Assembly (NCBI GenBank): GCA_032622095.1
Contig: CP136066.1
Coordinates: forward strand, 63,640,609 to 63,704,608
Source: Siphonodentalium dalli
Lineage: Eukaryota > Mollusca > Scaphopoda > Gadilida > Siphonodentaliidae
Direction: 5' to 3'
DNA length: 64,000 bases
Under the pieces are notes generated by a model, which saw only the letters and a list, made by a program, of their open reading frames with translations, searched no databases and was not told where the DNA came from. The position numbers were made by a program, and so were the translations under genes. Each line of letters starts with the position of its first letter. The first letter of the stretch is position 1. Below are positions 34,572 through 46,204 of this stretch, piece by piece.

Positions 34572-34805
34572 CAAGCACATAAAGTGCATCTGTACCACAG
34601 CTAACTACGTGCGAAGTTAAATCTCTGTAGTTCCATTTGTAACGGTGTTACTGGAATTTGCCTTCAAATACCATGTATGATTTATTTTTGCGAGATAATT
34701 GCATGCTATTTACAGGCAAATTCCGGTAGCATTGCTACAGGTGGATCTCCAGTGATTTTACTTCGCACGTAGTTAGCTGTGGCACAGATGCATTTTGCGT
34801 GCTTG
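34572..34805. mobile_element. MITE with ~95-bp arms
   Basis: Arms begin CAAGCACATAAAGTGCATCT and end AGATGCATTTTGCGTGCTTG. They share 'cacagctaactacgtgcgaa' and its inverse. A ~45-bp AT-rich loop lies between them. Confidence 0.85.
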
Positions 34806-35939
34806 TTTCCGTTCATATTCCTGCACCATATCGTTTTCTACGACAAAATGCCTGCAAACCATACCGTGCAAACTTGCCAGTGTATGAACGTACCCTTTTG
34901 GGTCAGACGTACGTTTTGCCAACATTTCCTGGTATTTCAAAATAGATTTTCATAAAATCTGTCAGGTAGAATTTTCTTTGTGAAATTTGGAACAAGCGAT
35001 TATTTTGACATATTTTTTAAGATGAATCGAACCATTGGATATTATAACCTCATTTACTTCACTTTTAGGGCATGAAAAATATTTAAAATTTCACTGTTTT
35101 CAGGTACCAAGAACTTCTGTAAAATAGATTTTTTTCAAAAGTGCAGTTCATATATCCATGATGTTATATCTGAACATCACGAGAGGGGTCTTAATTATTC
35201 TTGATTCATGATTTTAATTAAATAATTAATCATATACCCAAAACGGTTGCTGGAAAATGGTATGCAGTGGTGGATTGATTGACCAGGGAGTACCATTTTT
35301 TTTTTTTTTTTTTTGTCAGATCAGATGTTTATTACGCATTTCGTCGCATTTGACATAACAGGCGATTCAATTTCAAACAGTGTACATATTACTTGGATAG
35401 GTGCCGTTGACCATAAAGGGAATTTAAAGATTATATTATCACAATTAGCAATAAAGAGCGTTCTTTATCAGCTTAGACTATATTTAGGAAACTTGGTACA
35501 TGTAGGATCACCTGACCGGGGAAATATAATTGTGCCTTTGATCTAAGACGATTATAGGTTGACTAATACATTATTTTAACATATATGATCAATGAAGAGC
35601 GTTTATTATCAGATAAGAAGATAGATGGGAAAATTGGCACACATACGTAATTTGACATGAGGAATTTCGAGGGATAGATGCCTTTGACCTCAGATGAATT
35701 AAAAAGGCACTAATAATTAGCAATAAAGATCGTTTATTGTCAACTTAAAATTGTTTATCTCAGGTGACTAATCATTACTTTAAACGATTGGAAGGGGAAC
35801 TAATCATTTAGTTGCTCGGGTAAAGAATTACTAAATTCATAACAAAGGGAGTGTCAACGCGTTGTATAATGATGGGTGTGTGTTATAGTCGTCTCATATA
35901 TGCAGCTCAAATTAGTGCACACAAAGAAATAATTAGACC
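34806..35939. other. No gene; poly-T run and GCTCTTTAT-like words
   Basis: A run of about 20 T at 35296-35315 could be the poly(A) tail of a minus-strand retrocopy, but no body is recognised beside it. 'caataaagagcgttctttat' (35449), 'gaagagcgtttattatca' (35594) and 'aataaagatcgtttattgtc' (35722) are related words. Confidence 0.4.
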
Positions 35940-36140
35940 ATGATCCCCATCCATACAATTACCAAATGCAAACTATACAACGTTGTCAGAATTCGCGCGA
36001 ACATATCTCTATATAAATGTGTCATAAGTGTGCCTTCTGAGCGCTTATTCAGTAAGTCTGGACAGATTGTTGCACCGAGGCATTCTTGTCTGAAGCCAGA
36101 TAATGTTAATATGTTGTCGTTTCTCGCGGCAAAAATGTAG
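35940..36140 (+). pseudogene. hAT transposase C-terminal fragment
   Basis: The 66-codon frame contains SVPSERLFSKSGQIVAPRHS followed by LKPDNVNMLSFLAAKM and a stop. This is the conserved end of the hAT-family dimerisation domain, where the usual pattern is S-V-P-S-E-R-x-F-S then I-V ... R ... L-x-P-x-N-V-x-x-L-x-F-L. Only about 55 residues of an enzyme normally around 600 residues are present. The RNase-H-like catalytic core and BED finger are missing upstream, so it cannot be active. An 'aaataaa' signal lies about 90 bases after the stop and a hAT-like terminus follows at 36443-36519, so this is the 3' remnant of one element. Confidence 0.8.
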
Positions 36141-36442
36141 ACTCATTGGACTGTAGTGGTGTACTTTGTTCAGATAAACATGTCAGTTCAGTGTTGTCGT
36201 TATTTCAGAACGTTGAATATGCTTTGTTATGAAATAAAAATTGTGAATTAAATGCTTGATATTTTTATAAGCGACGTACGTCATTAGAGGACCCCCACAC
36301 ATTGTTATGATCACAAGTGACATGCATTGCGTTGTCATATTTGCGTGTGTCGGCGTGACACTACATTCACACTCAAATATTGAATTGCGTACTGCATGTT
36401 CCAAAGGATCTTGACTAGCAAAATGTTTGGAAATTATTCTTG

Positions 36443-36519
36443 ACGGTATTTAGTCATACCGCGGTATTTCATAAAATACCGTAGTCGGTATTGTGAAGGT
36501 GGATACCGTGAAGCCCTAG
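36443..36519 (+). mobile_element. 3' subterminal and terminal repeat of the hAT remnant
   Basis: The sequence 'acggtatttagtcataccg', 'cggtatttcataaaatac' and 'ggtggataccgtgaagccct' is rich in short inverted ACCG/CGGTAT words, typical of hAT ends. The probable terminus is at or near AAGCCCTAGA. The matching 5' end is not in the window. Confidence 0.6.
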
Positions 36520-36699
36520 ACCTCAGTTGGTTTAGTATAATTTAGGCAATTCACACTTTGGAATAATTATGTTTGTCCATAGCAATAAATTAAATATGTT
36601 TTCCAGATATATATGAATATACTGTCGCGAAAATAGTTATTAGTAATAAATCCCCCAACATTAGTAGATTTTACCTAACAATTATGTAATTATTGACCC

Positions 36700-36925
36700 T
36701 ATGTTGGGTACAAAAATATCGTCCAACACAGAGGGAGATTGATATTAGGTAAATCGGTACCCTTCATTGTGTAGACATTGCCCAACATTGGGTAAAATTG
36801 GCACAAAGTGGGTAACATATGTTTTACCCAACAAAAAAGTAAAAAGTTACTGAACCTTCGTTCGGTGCTATAATATGCACCATTGTGTGTTGGGTAAAAG
36901 TAAAAATTTACCCAACACGATTTAA
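36700..36925. repeat. Cluster of ACCCAACA / TGTTGGGT words
   Basis: At least eight copies of TTGGGTA or its inverse, including 'acattgggtaaaattgg' and 'tttacccaacaaaaaag', with terminal inverted copies at both ends. Looks like a MITE rich in subterminal motifs. Confidence 0.6.
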
Positions 36926-37734
36926 GAGTTTGGTACCAGTAGTTGGAGTTTGTATCAATCAACACAAATATACATTATAACAAATATAACCCCAATTGGT
37001 AGTCTAAAGCACAATTGCTAAACACATGGCCGAAAACAATTCACAAAAGTGTATTTATACCCCAAATTATTATAGTCTTTTTATAATAATTTGGAATGTC
37101 AAATAAACTTGTGGGGATTTTATTTCAGAAATTGCGTCCAACAACTGCAGTCAAAAAGATGTATAATTTGGCTGATTTAACCCAACATCTACCTCACAAC
37201 ATGCTGTTACCTTACCACTGGGATTTGGGAAACACTTCAAAACATCAACCATTGTGTCCAATTGCTATTCACCAAATCTAACTACAAAATTACCAACCAT
37301 AGCCCTTGCTGGTCAAAATAATTTATACCAAACATTTGTACCATGATATTTCATGGCATAGAAATAGCATTTAAAATTGTTTCAAACAAACAATCAAACA
37401 TGAGTTTGTAACATTCCATGAGAACATACGGTGGGCTCATACCTCATGTTGAAAGATTTTTCAGAATCTATTAACAATATAAGTCGGACAAGAAATATAT
37501 GATGCTAAAGCAGCATCCACTTATTAACTCATATAACACCAAAAAATATTCAATTTGTGACCGGAACATCCCCAATTTCAGCAATACAAATAGATGAAAC
37601 CTGTCACAATGGCATCAAGTCCAACCAAACAGTGTAATGCATAGGCATAAGTGGATTGGTGTATGAAAGTGCATGCTCATCAGCACCATTCGAGATTCAA
37701 TTAAGTGTTCCGGGACTGAAAAAAAGCGTTAAGG
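36926..37734. other. No gene; one AT hairpin
   Basis: Perfect hairpin around 37062-37096 ('ccaaattattatag' and its inverse). The 61-codon frame at 37096-37281 has no recognised features. Confidence 0.4.
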
Positions 37735-38235
37735 CCAAAATAAAAAAAGACCTGTGTTTCTGGTGACCCGGCCGCCCCTATTCCGGTGCCCCCGACCGTT
37801 TTCATTTTATTGATTTTGCAAAATTAGTACGCATCCGATTTTATTTTCCTTGTAAACTGAATCTTTTCCGAAAAAAATGGACACATCGCGTGTACTGTTA
37901 AACCGGAAATTATACCACACTTCAGTTAGGTCACAGCTGAATCAAATAAAAAATTTCATGTTTTATTCAATACAATAAATTACACTACATGTATATTCTA
38001 ATATTATGTACTTTTATATGTAGTTTTATATTGTTTTATTATTTTATAGTACATTGCAAACAAGGAGAAGAAGTTCAAGGGGGTGGGGTATTTATATTTA
38101 TTTTGAGCAAAGTTAAAAATAAAATGAAAAAATTAAATAAAATGAAAACCCACCCGGCCACCCCTATTTGTTCTTGCATGTCACCAGAAACAAAGGTATA
38201 CCGCCCATATTTTGAATGGGGGGGGGGCACAATGA
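37735..38235. repeat. Repeat with inverted ends and direct CCGGCC inner motifs
   Basis: Outer 'cctgtgtttctggtgac' (about 37751) and 'gtcaccagaaacaaagg' (about 38178) are inverted. Inner 'acccggccgcccctatt' and 'acccggccacccctatt' are in the same orientation. Poly-A-rich 'aataaaatgaaaa' precedes the second. The 85-codon frame across it is a repeat artefact. Confidence 0.6.
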
Positions 38236-38682
38236 AATCCATATAAATTGATGTATGGACTATATACCGCTAATGTCTTGGAAATGCATTTTATGGTGAA
38301 ATAAAATTGAATCTAATTTTTATCTTCGCACAATACTAAAAAGAAATATATGTACCTTGAAGTTATCATTACATGCACTATTATCAAGGCCATTTAACCT
38401 AAAACTAGAATAGTTTCATGTATTTGAGACTCAGCAGCCAGACTTGGGTCTCAGCCATATAGCACAACTTTAGGTCTACTATAGAGTTATGTAAGCGCGG
38501 ACACTTGGTTTAGGAAATTCTGAGTTATTCGTCGTCAAACCGGACCATGAATCTTTAACCAATCTCAAGCCGCAAAGCAGAGTTCAGTCCCCTCGCTGAC
38601 CGCTGCCGCCAGGTGTATTTTCTTAGTTAAATCTATCATTTTTATGGAATTGTTTTTCAGTTGCAATTCATTTTGTCTTGAT
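38236..38682. other. No feature seen
   Basis: AT-rich unique sequence after a G-run at 38217-38227. No coding frame or repeat supported. Confidence 0.4.
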
Positions 38683-38937
38683 CTAGACAATTTTCAAATG
38701 AATATGGACAGTTGAGTTTCTCAGTATAATGCAGAATGAATTGTAACCTACAAAAGTCTCAAATAAATAAATATGACATATCTTCACATTACGTGTAGTT
38801 GCGGGCAGCGGTATAAGTCCTGTGTAGGGGGACTGAACTATGCATGGAGCTTGAACCAATCTATAAGTAAAATTCTTAGGTAGAGGGGTAATGTCGAAAG
38901 AGCTATATTCGGCCTTCACCTCAGAATTTGCAGTCAA
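38683..38937 (-). pseudogene. Coding-like fragment, inverted partner of 39022-39216
   Basis: The 84-codon minus-strand frame contains EVKAEYSSFDITPLPKNF near its start. The plus-strand frame 140 bases away contains EVKDEYNSCDITLLTKF. The two peptides agree at most positions although the DNA differs at several third bases, which hints that both descend from a real coding exon. Family not recognised. No splice sites are firmly placed. Confidence 0.3.
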
Positions 38938-39021
38938 GTTATATTCAACTAATTAACGGGTCTTTTTCTGGTGGTTTCTAGAACAGCAAAGTGGATGGAA
39001 CTTCTTGATAGATAAGTCAAA

Positions 39022-39216
39022 TTGCACATGCCGGGTGGGTGGAGTCGATTTCAGATTATAGATGCGCGCCCTAAGAGTATACCATTGATCGAGGTCAAGG
39101 ACGAGTATAACTCTTGCGACATTACCCTTCTAACGAAATTCTTACCCTCGAATAAAGAAACTTTCCCGGATCAAACTAAAATCGATCCAGCGGTTAACGC
39201 GTTCGCGATCGAATAA
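39022..39216 (+). pseudogene. Coding-like fragment, inverted partner of 38683-38937
   Basis: A 64-codon frame starting MHMPGGWSRFQIIDARPKS, containing EVKDEYNSCDITLL and ending in DPAVNAFAIE. A possible 3' splice site (ctggtggtttctag) lies near 38983, but an in-frame stop follows it before this frame. Unknown family. Confidence 0.3.
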
Positions 39217-39549
39217 ACGTATTAAACGGGTGTGTATATTAACTACTATTCAGAATATAGTATAGGTATCATAAATATTCCACGCGGGTATCTCTCAGTG
39301 CAGTACAATGTCCAATTTAAATGAACACAGCAACCAAAGAATTTGAATAAAGTTCAGCTCTTTCATACGGGTTGATCAAGCACGCTTCACGTCAGCTGGT
39401 ATCACGACAAAGTTGCAGGGCCACTTAACTAGGGGTGACATGCATAATTATAGTAATGTTTTGATGGAAAATCAGATGGACCTATTTAACATGTAGAGTG
39501 GTATTCACATATACTCTGTATACAAGCACAGTATAAGTCAGAAGAAGTG

Positions 39550-39985
39550 GTATATTGAGGCGCGCCGTTATTGCAATATTGAGAGCGCTTAATTTCGATA
39601 AAGACGCGATTATAGCACAATACCAAAAATCTGGCGCGCTTATTATTGCCATATTAAGCGCCCAAAATTTCATACAGACCCGATTGTATCATAGTTATAT
39701 TAGATAAATACTGTGCAAATATAGTGTACACATAGCATTTACAACTATACTTATATACAAATCTAAAACATTGTCTATATGTATGCAACAAACAATATAG
39801 AAGAAGCAATCATTTGTTTAAAGGTCACAACTTTGAGCGCAAGATATCACAATATTAAGCGCGAAATATTGCACTATTAAGCGCAAAATATTTCAATAAA
39901 ATCGCAATCGGCACGCTTATAAGCCATTCCATTTGAATTATTATTGCGATATTGGGCGCGAAAATAGCGCGCTTAAAGTCACGGG
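39550..39985. repeat. Dispersed TTAAGCGC / GGCGCG motif cluster
   Basis: Repeated words such as 'atattaagcgcgaaatattg', 'actattaagcgcaaaatat' and 'tattgggcgcgaaaatagcg' at both ends of the tract, partly inverted. They resemble the CTTAAGCGC units at 2.1-2.7 kb but are less regular. Confidence 0.6.
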
Positions 39986-40209
39986 CGGCGTTCGTTGCAG
40001 AAATATTCATACTTGTTCAAATCGCCATCAACAGAAGGAATATTATATATATATAGTTTTTTTCATATGCCAAACCTAATCAGCGCGTAAATAGTATATT
40101 GTCGTCATGGCGTACGTAAACAAGAGCCTGTTCGTGTTACAGAAGTTGTGCTTCTGTTTACATAACATAACACAGCGCAATTCTATTGGTTAATCACACA
40201 CCAATGATA

Positions 40210-40490
40210 TAAACGCTCTTTATTTTTTCCATATCAGGAAAACAGTAACAAAAACGCTCTTTATGTTTACCATATCCGGATCTAAACAAAAGCCAGGTAA
40301 CGGAACGTTTTTTGCCTTTGTTTACATAATTTGACAATAACATACTGTTTATGCCATATTTCGTATTGGTGTAAGAACAAAGTCTGTCTATATATGACTA
40401 TTCTTTCTGTTTATGGCTGTTTTGACGGAGGTGAATATTTTAACAGCATACCCACCGCCAACGCCGCCCGTATCTTTAATATACCATGCA
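40210..40490. mobile_element. Rearranged MITE copy related to 1078-1429
   Basis: 40327-40490 matches the right half of the 1.1-kb MITE: 'ttgacaataacatactgtt', 'tttctgtttatggctgttt', 'acagcatacccaccg', ending 'cccgtatctttaatat'. Before it, at 40212 and 40253, are two copies of 'aacgctctttat' followed by 'ccatatc.gga', so this is a mosaic. Confidence 0.65.
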
Positions 40491-40587
40491 CTTATTTTGA
40501 CTGGTACTGTAACTGCTTCGTCGAAAGGGTCAGGAAATTATAATATTCCCAAAATACGCGTCCTCGCATTTATAGATCTTAGATATT

Positions 40588-40690
40588 TTAACCCTTTCTA
40601 TACTAAATACTCATTGACGAGTAGTTCCTTTGGGAAATGTTCAGATAATAATTAAGTTCAACAAACGATATATCGTTTGTTGAGTCTAAT
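40588..40690. repeat. Single 71-bp unit plus palindrome
   Basis: 'ctttctatactaaatactc' to 'aatgttcagataataa' matches the units at 13876-14150. It ends in the palindrome 'caacaaacgatatatcgttt' and 'gttga'. Confidence 0.75.
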
Positions 40691-41905
40691 ATACACATTT
40701 CGCATAATGAAATACAACAGATAATTATTACGAATATAGGGTACTACGTCACAATAATTTTTTATTTCTATTCGTTTTTTCCTATCCGTTGTTAAGATTA
40801 CGGTTTTGGATTGTCAACAAAATTCACAAATACATCATATAGTAATAAGTTTGCGATCGTTTCCCAGTTCCTCAATGTGGGAGATGACTCTAAGATTATA
40901 TGCCCTTAAATTTTGATCGCCATGTGGCCTTAATTTTTATCTATTAGTGACAATCAAATCATGCGTCGTCGTGAAACGCGAGAATCTTGCGAAACACATA
41001 GCGTTAAGCTATGACCTGATAAAAACATAATTAAGTAAACAATAATCACGGCACGCAGAACCATAATCCACTTACTGTGAGTGGCAAGCACGAGTGTCTC
41101 ACAAACGGTCTCGTAGTCGTCAATTCTGAGAAAAGGTGTTTGGACTGCGAAAACAATTCGACTACAAATAGCTCTTCGTAATAATTATTTGTCGTTGTTA
41201 ATTATCAAAGTGTGTAATACTGTACTCGAGGATTTGCCTTTCTTTGCAGAAATGCTACTACTTTCATCAGGTTTTAAAATATGTTCACCTATTTAGACTG
41301 CGGTATGTTTGTGCAAACGACGTTTTCAAACACTAAATTAGAATATTTGCTAGCAAATCTTCTTTTCCCAATATCTACATTGATGACAAAAGGTATATAT
41401 CCAACAAAATTGGGCATTTGGAATCACGTTGCGACAATATTCGTCATTTAGTTGGCAAATTTATCCCACCGGAGTATAAAATGTAATTTTTGGAAGCCCC
41501 TTTATATTCGTGCTGCACAACGTGAGTGCATTCCAGTGTGGGAACATTAGTCTTATGTAGTTGGAACACGTAGAAATAAATTGTGGTTCAGATAATCGAT
41601 GTTTGAGGATTAACTCCACTGTACCACATTAGTCGATCGCATAGAAAAATCTGTAACCTTTTCGTCGATTAACCGTATAACCATTAGTCGACATCGAAAT
41701 AATATTTTATCATTAGTATGATTAAAATCGACACATAACGCACCATATAAAACACACACTGTACGTGCACACGATGTCTGCCATGTGCCTTAGTGTGGAT
41801 ATGTACAATAACCTTACAATGCATGGCTGAATTCATCAATGCTGCATGTTTCTGTTTACTAGCGTGTCCAGGATATCATAAACGGTGATTTTGTTACACC
41901 AGTTA
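40691..41905. other. 1.2-kb tract with no recognised gene
   Basis: AT-rich, frames shorter than 60 codons, no arrays or long inverted repeats noted. Confidence 0.45.
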
Positions 41906-42066
41906 TATAAGGATTAATGTCATGTGGACTGTTTTTATGGAGATGCAACCGTGAGGTAAGTGGTCATAACTTGTGTGAATCCCGAAGGGTTTTACATACA
42001 ATTTATGACCACTTACCTCACGGTTAGATCTCCATAAAAACAGTCCACATGACAGCTAATCCTTAT
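41906..42066. mobile_element. Palindromic MITE with 64-bp arms
   Basis: Left arm 'ataaggattaatgtcatgtg' through 'cgtgaggtaagtggtcataa'; right arm is its inverse with only a few differences; 32-bp loop. No second copy in the window, so mobility is inferred from structure only. Confidence 0.75.
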
Positions 42067-42227
42067 ATTTATATACATTTAGCGAAAAAGCCACTTTTGT
42101 AAATGTATTTAAATCGAAAAGTGTATCGTGACAAAACAAGCCCAAAATACCCCATAGCACCCTTGGCAAACGTTAACAGGAACAATTGAAACCCGATGAT
42201 TTATTAAGTCAATATAGGAGACAATGA

Positions 42228-42735
42228 CACACCGGGCCGACCATGGTTCGGCCCGGTGTGCGAAAATTTTGTAATCTGAACAAGAAAATCGCAAAATCCT
42301 AGCATCTAGACTAGCGTCAAGCATTTTTAGAGTTGGAAATTTCAAACCTGACACCCCACTTAGGTTGGAAAATTTACAACTGATGACAATTCCAATGCCA
42401 ATGTTGACCAAATGTATGAGAATATTGTTTTCTTAAATTAACTAGCAGTTTTTGACTGGCCACGGGGGAGGGACCAGGACACAAGATTTCCAAGTGTTGG
42501 AAATTTCCAACCTGTCACCCCCCTGATGTTGGAATATTTACAAAAAATATGAAAATATGCAAATATTGGTCCAAAAACAATTAATTCCCCCCAATAAATT
42601 GTTTGAAAATCAAACTACAAGAACATTTCAACCTATTGTTGGTGTGAAATTCCAACTAATGTTTTGGCAGGTATGAAATTTCCAACTGTTGAAAATTTTG
42701 ACCAAAGTTGGGGGTGAGACCCCCCCCCCACATGT
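42228..42735 (+). repeat. Interspersed repeat with palindromic head, copy B
   Basis: Starts with the palindrome around GGCCGACCATGGTTCGGCC (42236-42254), flanked by CACACC and GGTGTG. Then 'gttggaaatttccaacctg', 'gcaaatattggtcca', 'atttccaactgttgaaa' and a C-run at 42720-42731. Same order as 15097-15440. Confidence 0.75.
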
Positions 42736-43599
42736 CGCTACGTCTCTGTTTATGATGGCAGGGTGGTCGAATATGCCCAAGAAGCTATTCTACCCACTCA
42801 TTCATACAGATAACTAGCACAAAATATTACTTTGCGCCATCAAAACCTGCGTCCAAGATGTTTTGCTTGAACCCGAATACCAGTTAATTCGGGGGTATGA
42901 ATCCCGCGTACGGCTTCAAAACACCCTGAATCCCGCGTACCGAAAGGGGGGGGGTTGATACCCTCATATATTAATTAAATGCAGTGACTCTCTGTGGCGA
43001 AATCGTTTGCGTTTGTTTATCACCAATAGTTGCATCCCGAATTGGGATGTAAATATTTACAATTTAACGTAGTTCAGACGGTCGATTTGTTGGAATTTTT
43101 CGGCGATGTCAGTAGAATGCTCCATCCCTTAGTACCAACTTATCAGTTTCAATCACCCGAACAAATCCATAGTATGTCTTTAATTTCTTAAACTTCTTGA
43201 GCGGATTACTGAGCCCATGCAAAATGGGTAAAGACTGTACGTGGTATCTATTTTGACAATATAATCAATTGTCTACTATATAATTTGAGACTTCCGTATA
43301 TGTGTGTGTTTGTCCTTTATAGAATCGAAAACGGCTGGCTCGATTGAGCTCAAACTTCCCATCTAATGGTAAAATTCCACGGGAATCGTCGTCGCGACGT
43401 TTTTGGAGAAGCTATGAGCACTCATTCTCCACTCCCAATAATCAAAATCACCGTCCTCGGCACTGCGAGGGGTTAAGACAGTCACGCTCTTTATATTGAC
43501 CAAATTTGGCGTTGTTAACCGAGTAACGCTCTTTATTGCCATCGACGTTGCTAAACGGTCACCTATGCGTACGAATGCGTACGAAACTACGGATGCAAA
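42736..43599. other. No supported gene
   Basis: Contains 'tgaatcccgcgtac' twice (42899, 42931) and a G-run (42949-42957). GCTCTTTAT words occur at 43485 and 43529. A 50-codon minus-strand frame near 43124-43266 reads protein-like (KKFKKLKTYYGFVRVIETDK) but has no second support. Confidence 0.4.
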
Positions 43600-44155
43600 A
43601 CGCACCGGAACCGGAATGCATTTATCTTTATTAAAAAGGCAGAATTAACTCATTGGAAAACAACAAATGCGGTTCGTGTGATTCTTATGTCTGTCGTTCC
43701 TAGGAACGGGGGAGATTTTCATCGAATCACAAAACGCACCGGAACCGGAATTAACTCATTGGAAAACAACAAATGCGTGTCGTGTGATTCTTATGTCTGT
43801 CGTTCCGAGGAACGGGGGAGATTTTCATCGAATCATACCTCTTTTAGGGACGGGGGAGAATTTCATCGGGTCAGTTTTTCCGCCCTAGGACGGGTACCAT
43901 CATTTCTCTTGATTAAAAAGGCAGAATTAACTCATTGAAAAAAAATATATTAAATTAAAAAAACAAATGCGTGTTGTGTGATTCTTATGTCTGTCGTTCC
44001 TAGGAAGGGGGGAGATTTTCATCGGGTCAGTTTTTCCGCCCGATGTACCGTAAATCATACCTCTTTTAGGGGCGGGTACCATCATTTCTCTTGATTAAAA
44101 AGGCAGAATTAACTCATTGAAAAATAAAAACAATTTAAAAAGGCAGAATATATAT
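43600..44155. repeat. Nested tandem repeat, 3-4 copies
   Basis: Copies of 'aggcagaattaactcattg', 'gtgtgattcttatgtctgtc', 'gttcctaggaacgggggag' and 'attttcatcgaatcatacc' with internal duplications and deletions. The 86-codon frame at 43678-43938 is read from the repeat. Confidence 0.85.
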
Positions 44156-45085
44156 ATATATTTTTAAATGTCATGTTTCTGACCAACCACGCCAGTGGCG
44201 GGCTAACCTGCTAGATACACTATATATTACGTGTGTGTGTGAGTGCGTACGTGTGCGATTTATATTTAAAACGCAAATATCCCTATTTAATACACACACC
44301 AAATAACAGCATGGATGAAAGGTTTTTAAGACACGCTACCATTTTTATTGCTCAAATATCAAATTAACTCGAAAGAATAACATATATGGTCATAGTTGTG
44401 CTCGCGTGGTGGAATAAATGTCGTTTATCGACAAATAATGAATTATATTGTGTCTGTTGCCTGCATATCACACAATTTAGCAATTTCCCCATTAACTGAC
44501 TGCCACTAGTGCTAAATATAATGCCAGAAAAGACAACGAAAAAGACGCGTTAGAAGAATATAATCGAGGCGGTGAACATAGAACCCATGTGTATATTGTG
44601 TATATTAAAACTTGGGACTGTAAACCGCTGTGGTTTTCTCATAACCCAATTTGAAAATAGCACAGTGGCAGTAGTACAGTGTCAGTTGTCTTGTCTGCAA
44701 ACAGAAGAACACTCAGCGACTAAAGTAGTACAGATAGGAACGTTACTAGTAAACCAATTCGGTTGCAATTTTTACTAAGTTCCTGGCGTTAACCCCAAGT
44801 AAGCTTTATACACATGCAATGGATGTGATATATAGTGTTGTACTGAGAAGTCTCACGGGTGTGTTGTCTTTCTTTTGTGTAGTTTATCGTTGGAAACAGA
44901 GATTGAATTGTGTATATAGTATGAACTTCCATTCGGTCGCCCAATTTCCGTTAAAAGACCAGATGAAGTCCAGACACAACTATCACGTTAGTAGTTTTAC
45001 TATTTTGGTGTTCTTAATATAGTTTCTTCAAAATACGAGTTTAATCACAAATAATTTATGGGGATTGTCGTAATTATAAGTAATT
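44156..45085. other. No supported gene
   Basis: Starts with a short AT run and a GT-rich patch at 44231-44255. Frames at 44572-44778 and 44819-45022 are short and featureless. Confidence 0.45.
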
Positions 45086-45185
45086 AACGTCGTTTTCAAC
45101 CCATCTGCCGGTGTATTAGTATACAGTATGTAATTCGGCATCAGACACTTATATATATGCCGACAGATGCATCGAAAACGACGTT
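45086..45185. repeat. Inverted repeat hairpin
   Basis: 'aacgtcgttttcaacc' with 'atctgccgg' on the left pairs with 'ccgacagatgcatcg' and 'aaaacgacgtt' on the right; ~48-bp loop. Confidence 0.7.
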
Positions 45186-45560
45186 GATTGCACATATATT
45201 TATCATCTGGGAAAAAATAATTATTTTAGTGGGTCATAAAGATAAAGACATTTCTAGTTATCTACGTATTTTAATATTCTGACAGCGTTTAATTTGTGTA
45301 GAAAAAATGTAAATAACATGACTGAAATGTACACGTCGCTGAAACGCTGAAACGCATGTGGGCTATCTTGATCCGGTGAAAACGATACAGTCGGAATTTG
45401 GAGTATATCGGTCCAAACTCTCGAAATCCGGCGTATGCATGGTAAGATAGTGTGGTGGTCTCCAACAAACAAAAATGTATTATTTTACAATATCATCTTT
45501 CACTGGCTACGATTTTCACGAATATAGATATCCAGCGGGGTGGTCTTCAACACGCAGATC

Positions 45561-45760
45561 GTATTAGGTGTCTGTTTCATATTCTTGAGACAATTCATGT
45601 TGTAGATCCGTATGCTCCGACTGGTTGATGTTATGATGTCGGAATAAGTGAAGCTGGAGTCTAAACACGTTATCGAACCCGTTTCCACAGGGCTCGCATT
45701 TAACCAACTGAACCGACAAGCAATCGACATCCATGTGTTTCCCGTAAAACATAATTTGTT
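45561..45760 (-). pseudogene. Truncated zinc-finger exon copy (45.6 kb)
   Basis: The final finger is intact: VKCEPCGNGFDNVFRLQLHL then FRHH, giving C-x2-C-x12-H-x3-H, and the frame runs to the same ETDT-stop as the exon at 53282-53596. The preceding finger keeps only its H and C end (GKHMDVDC), and upstream sequence switches at about 45755 to unrelated DNA ending in 'actagtgagaacacaaac'. No good polypyrimidine tract precedes it and an in-frame TGA lies just upstream, so it is most likely a 5'-truncated copy. Similarity to other copies extends past the stop into 45430-45560. Confidence 0.7.
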
Positions 45761-45899
45761 TGTGTTCTCACTAGTTTTGTATGGGATGTTCAATAAATTA
45801 TTAGAGGACAACACATTTACATTTATTTTGTAATTCAGCCTGAGGTGTTATTTTACTCACATGTCACTCATATTTTCAATTATAAATTAAGTTGGGAAA

Positions 45900-46030
45900 T
45901 ATTTATACATGTATGTACCTTTAGGGCAAGTACACATGAAGCTGCAAGAAAATATCTGCAAGAAAATATCAGGTAAAATTGCACACTGATATTTTCTTGC
46001 TGCAAAGATTACGCCCGTGAGAACGCGGCG
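45900..46030. repeat. Short inverted repeat with GCAAGAAAATATC
   Basis: 'gcaagaaaatatc' occurs twice in tandem and once inverted ('gatattttcttgc') around 45930-46001. An inverted relative with matching flanks ('gatattttcttgcccgccat') is at about 50741-50775, so this may be one end of a dispersed element. Confidence 0.5.
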
Positions 46031-46204
46031 GTTTAGGCGGCGTTGATTGAGCTCAATCAGAACAGTAATAGTCATGCTGGTTCAAGTGAATTGCGTCCGG
46101 TAAATAACCTATAGTCCATTTTGGCAATTCATAGCTTTGTGAAATTTCCAACTGTTGACATGTATTACCGAAGTCGGGTGGGATTAGACACCCAACAACC
46201 TCAC

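Noticed and set aside
43124-43266. Minus-strand peptide KKFKKLKTYYGFVRVIETDK
   Set aside because: Reads protein-like but is only about 47 codons between stops, with no splice sites or homologous copy in the window.
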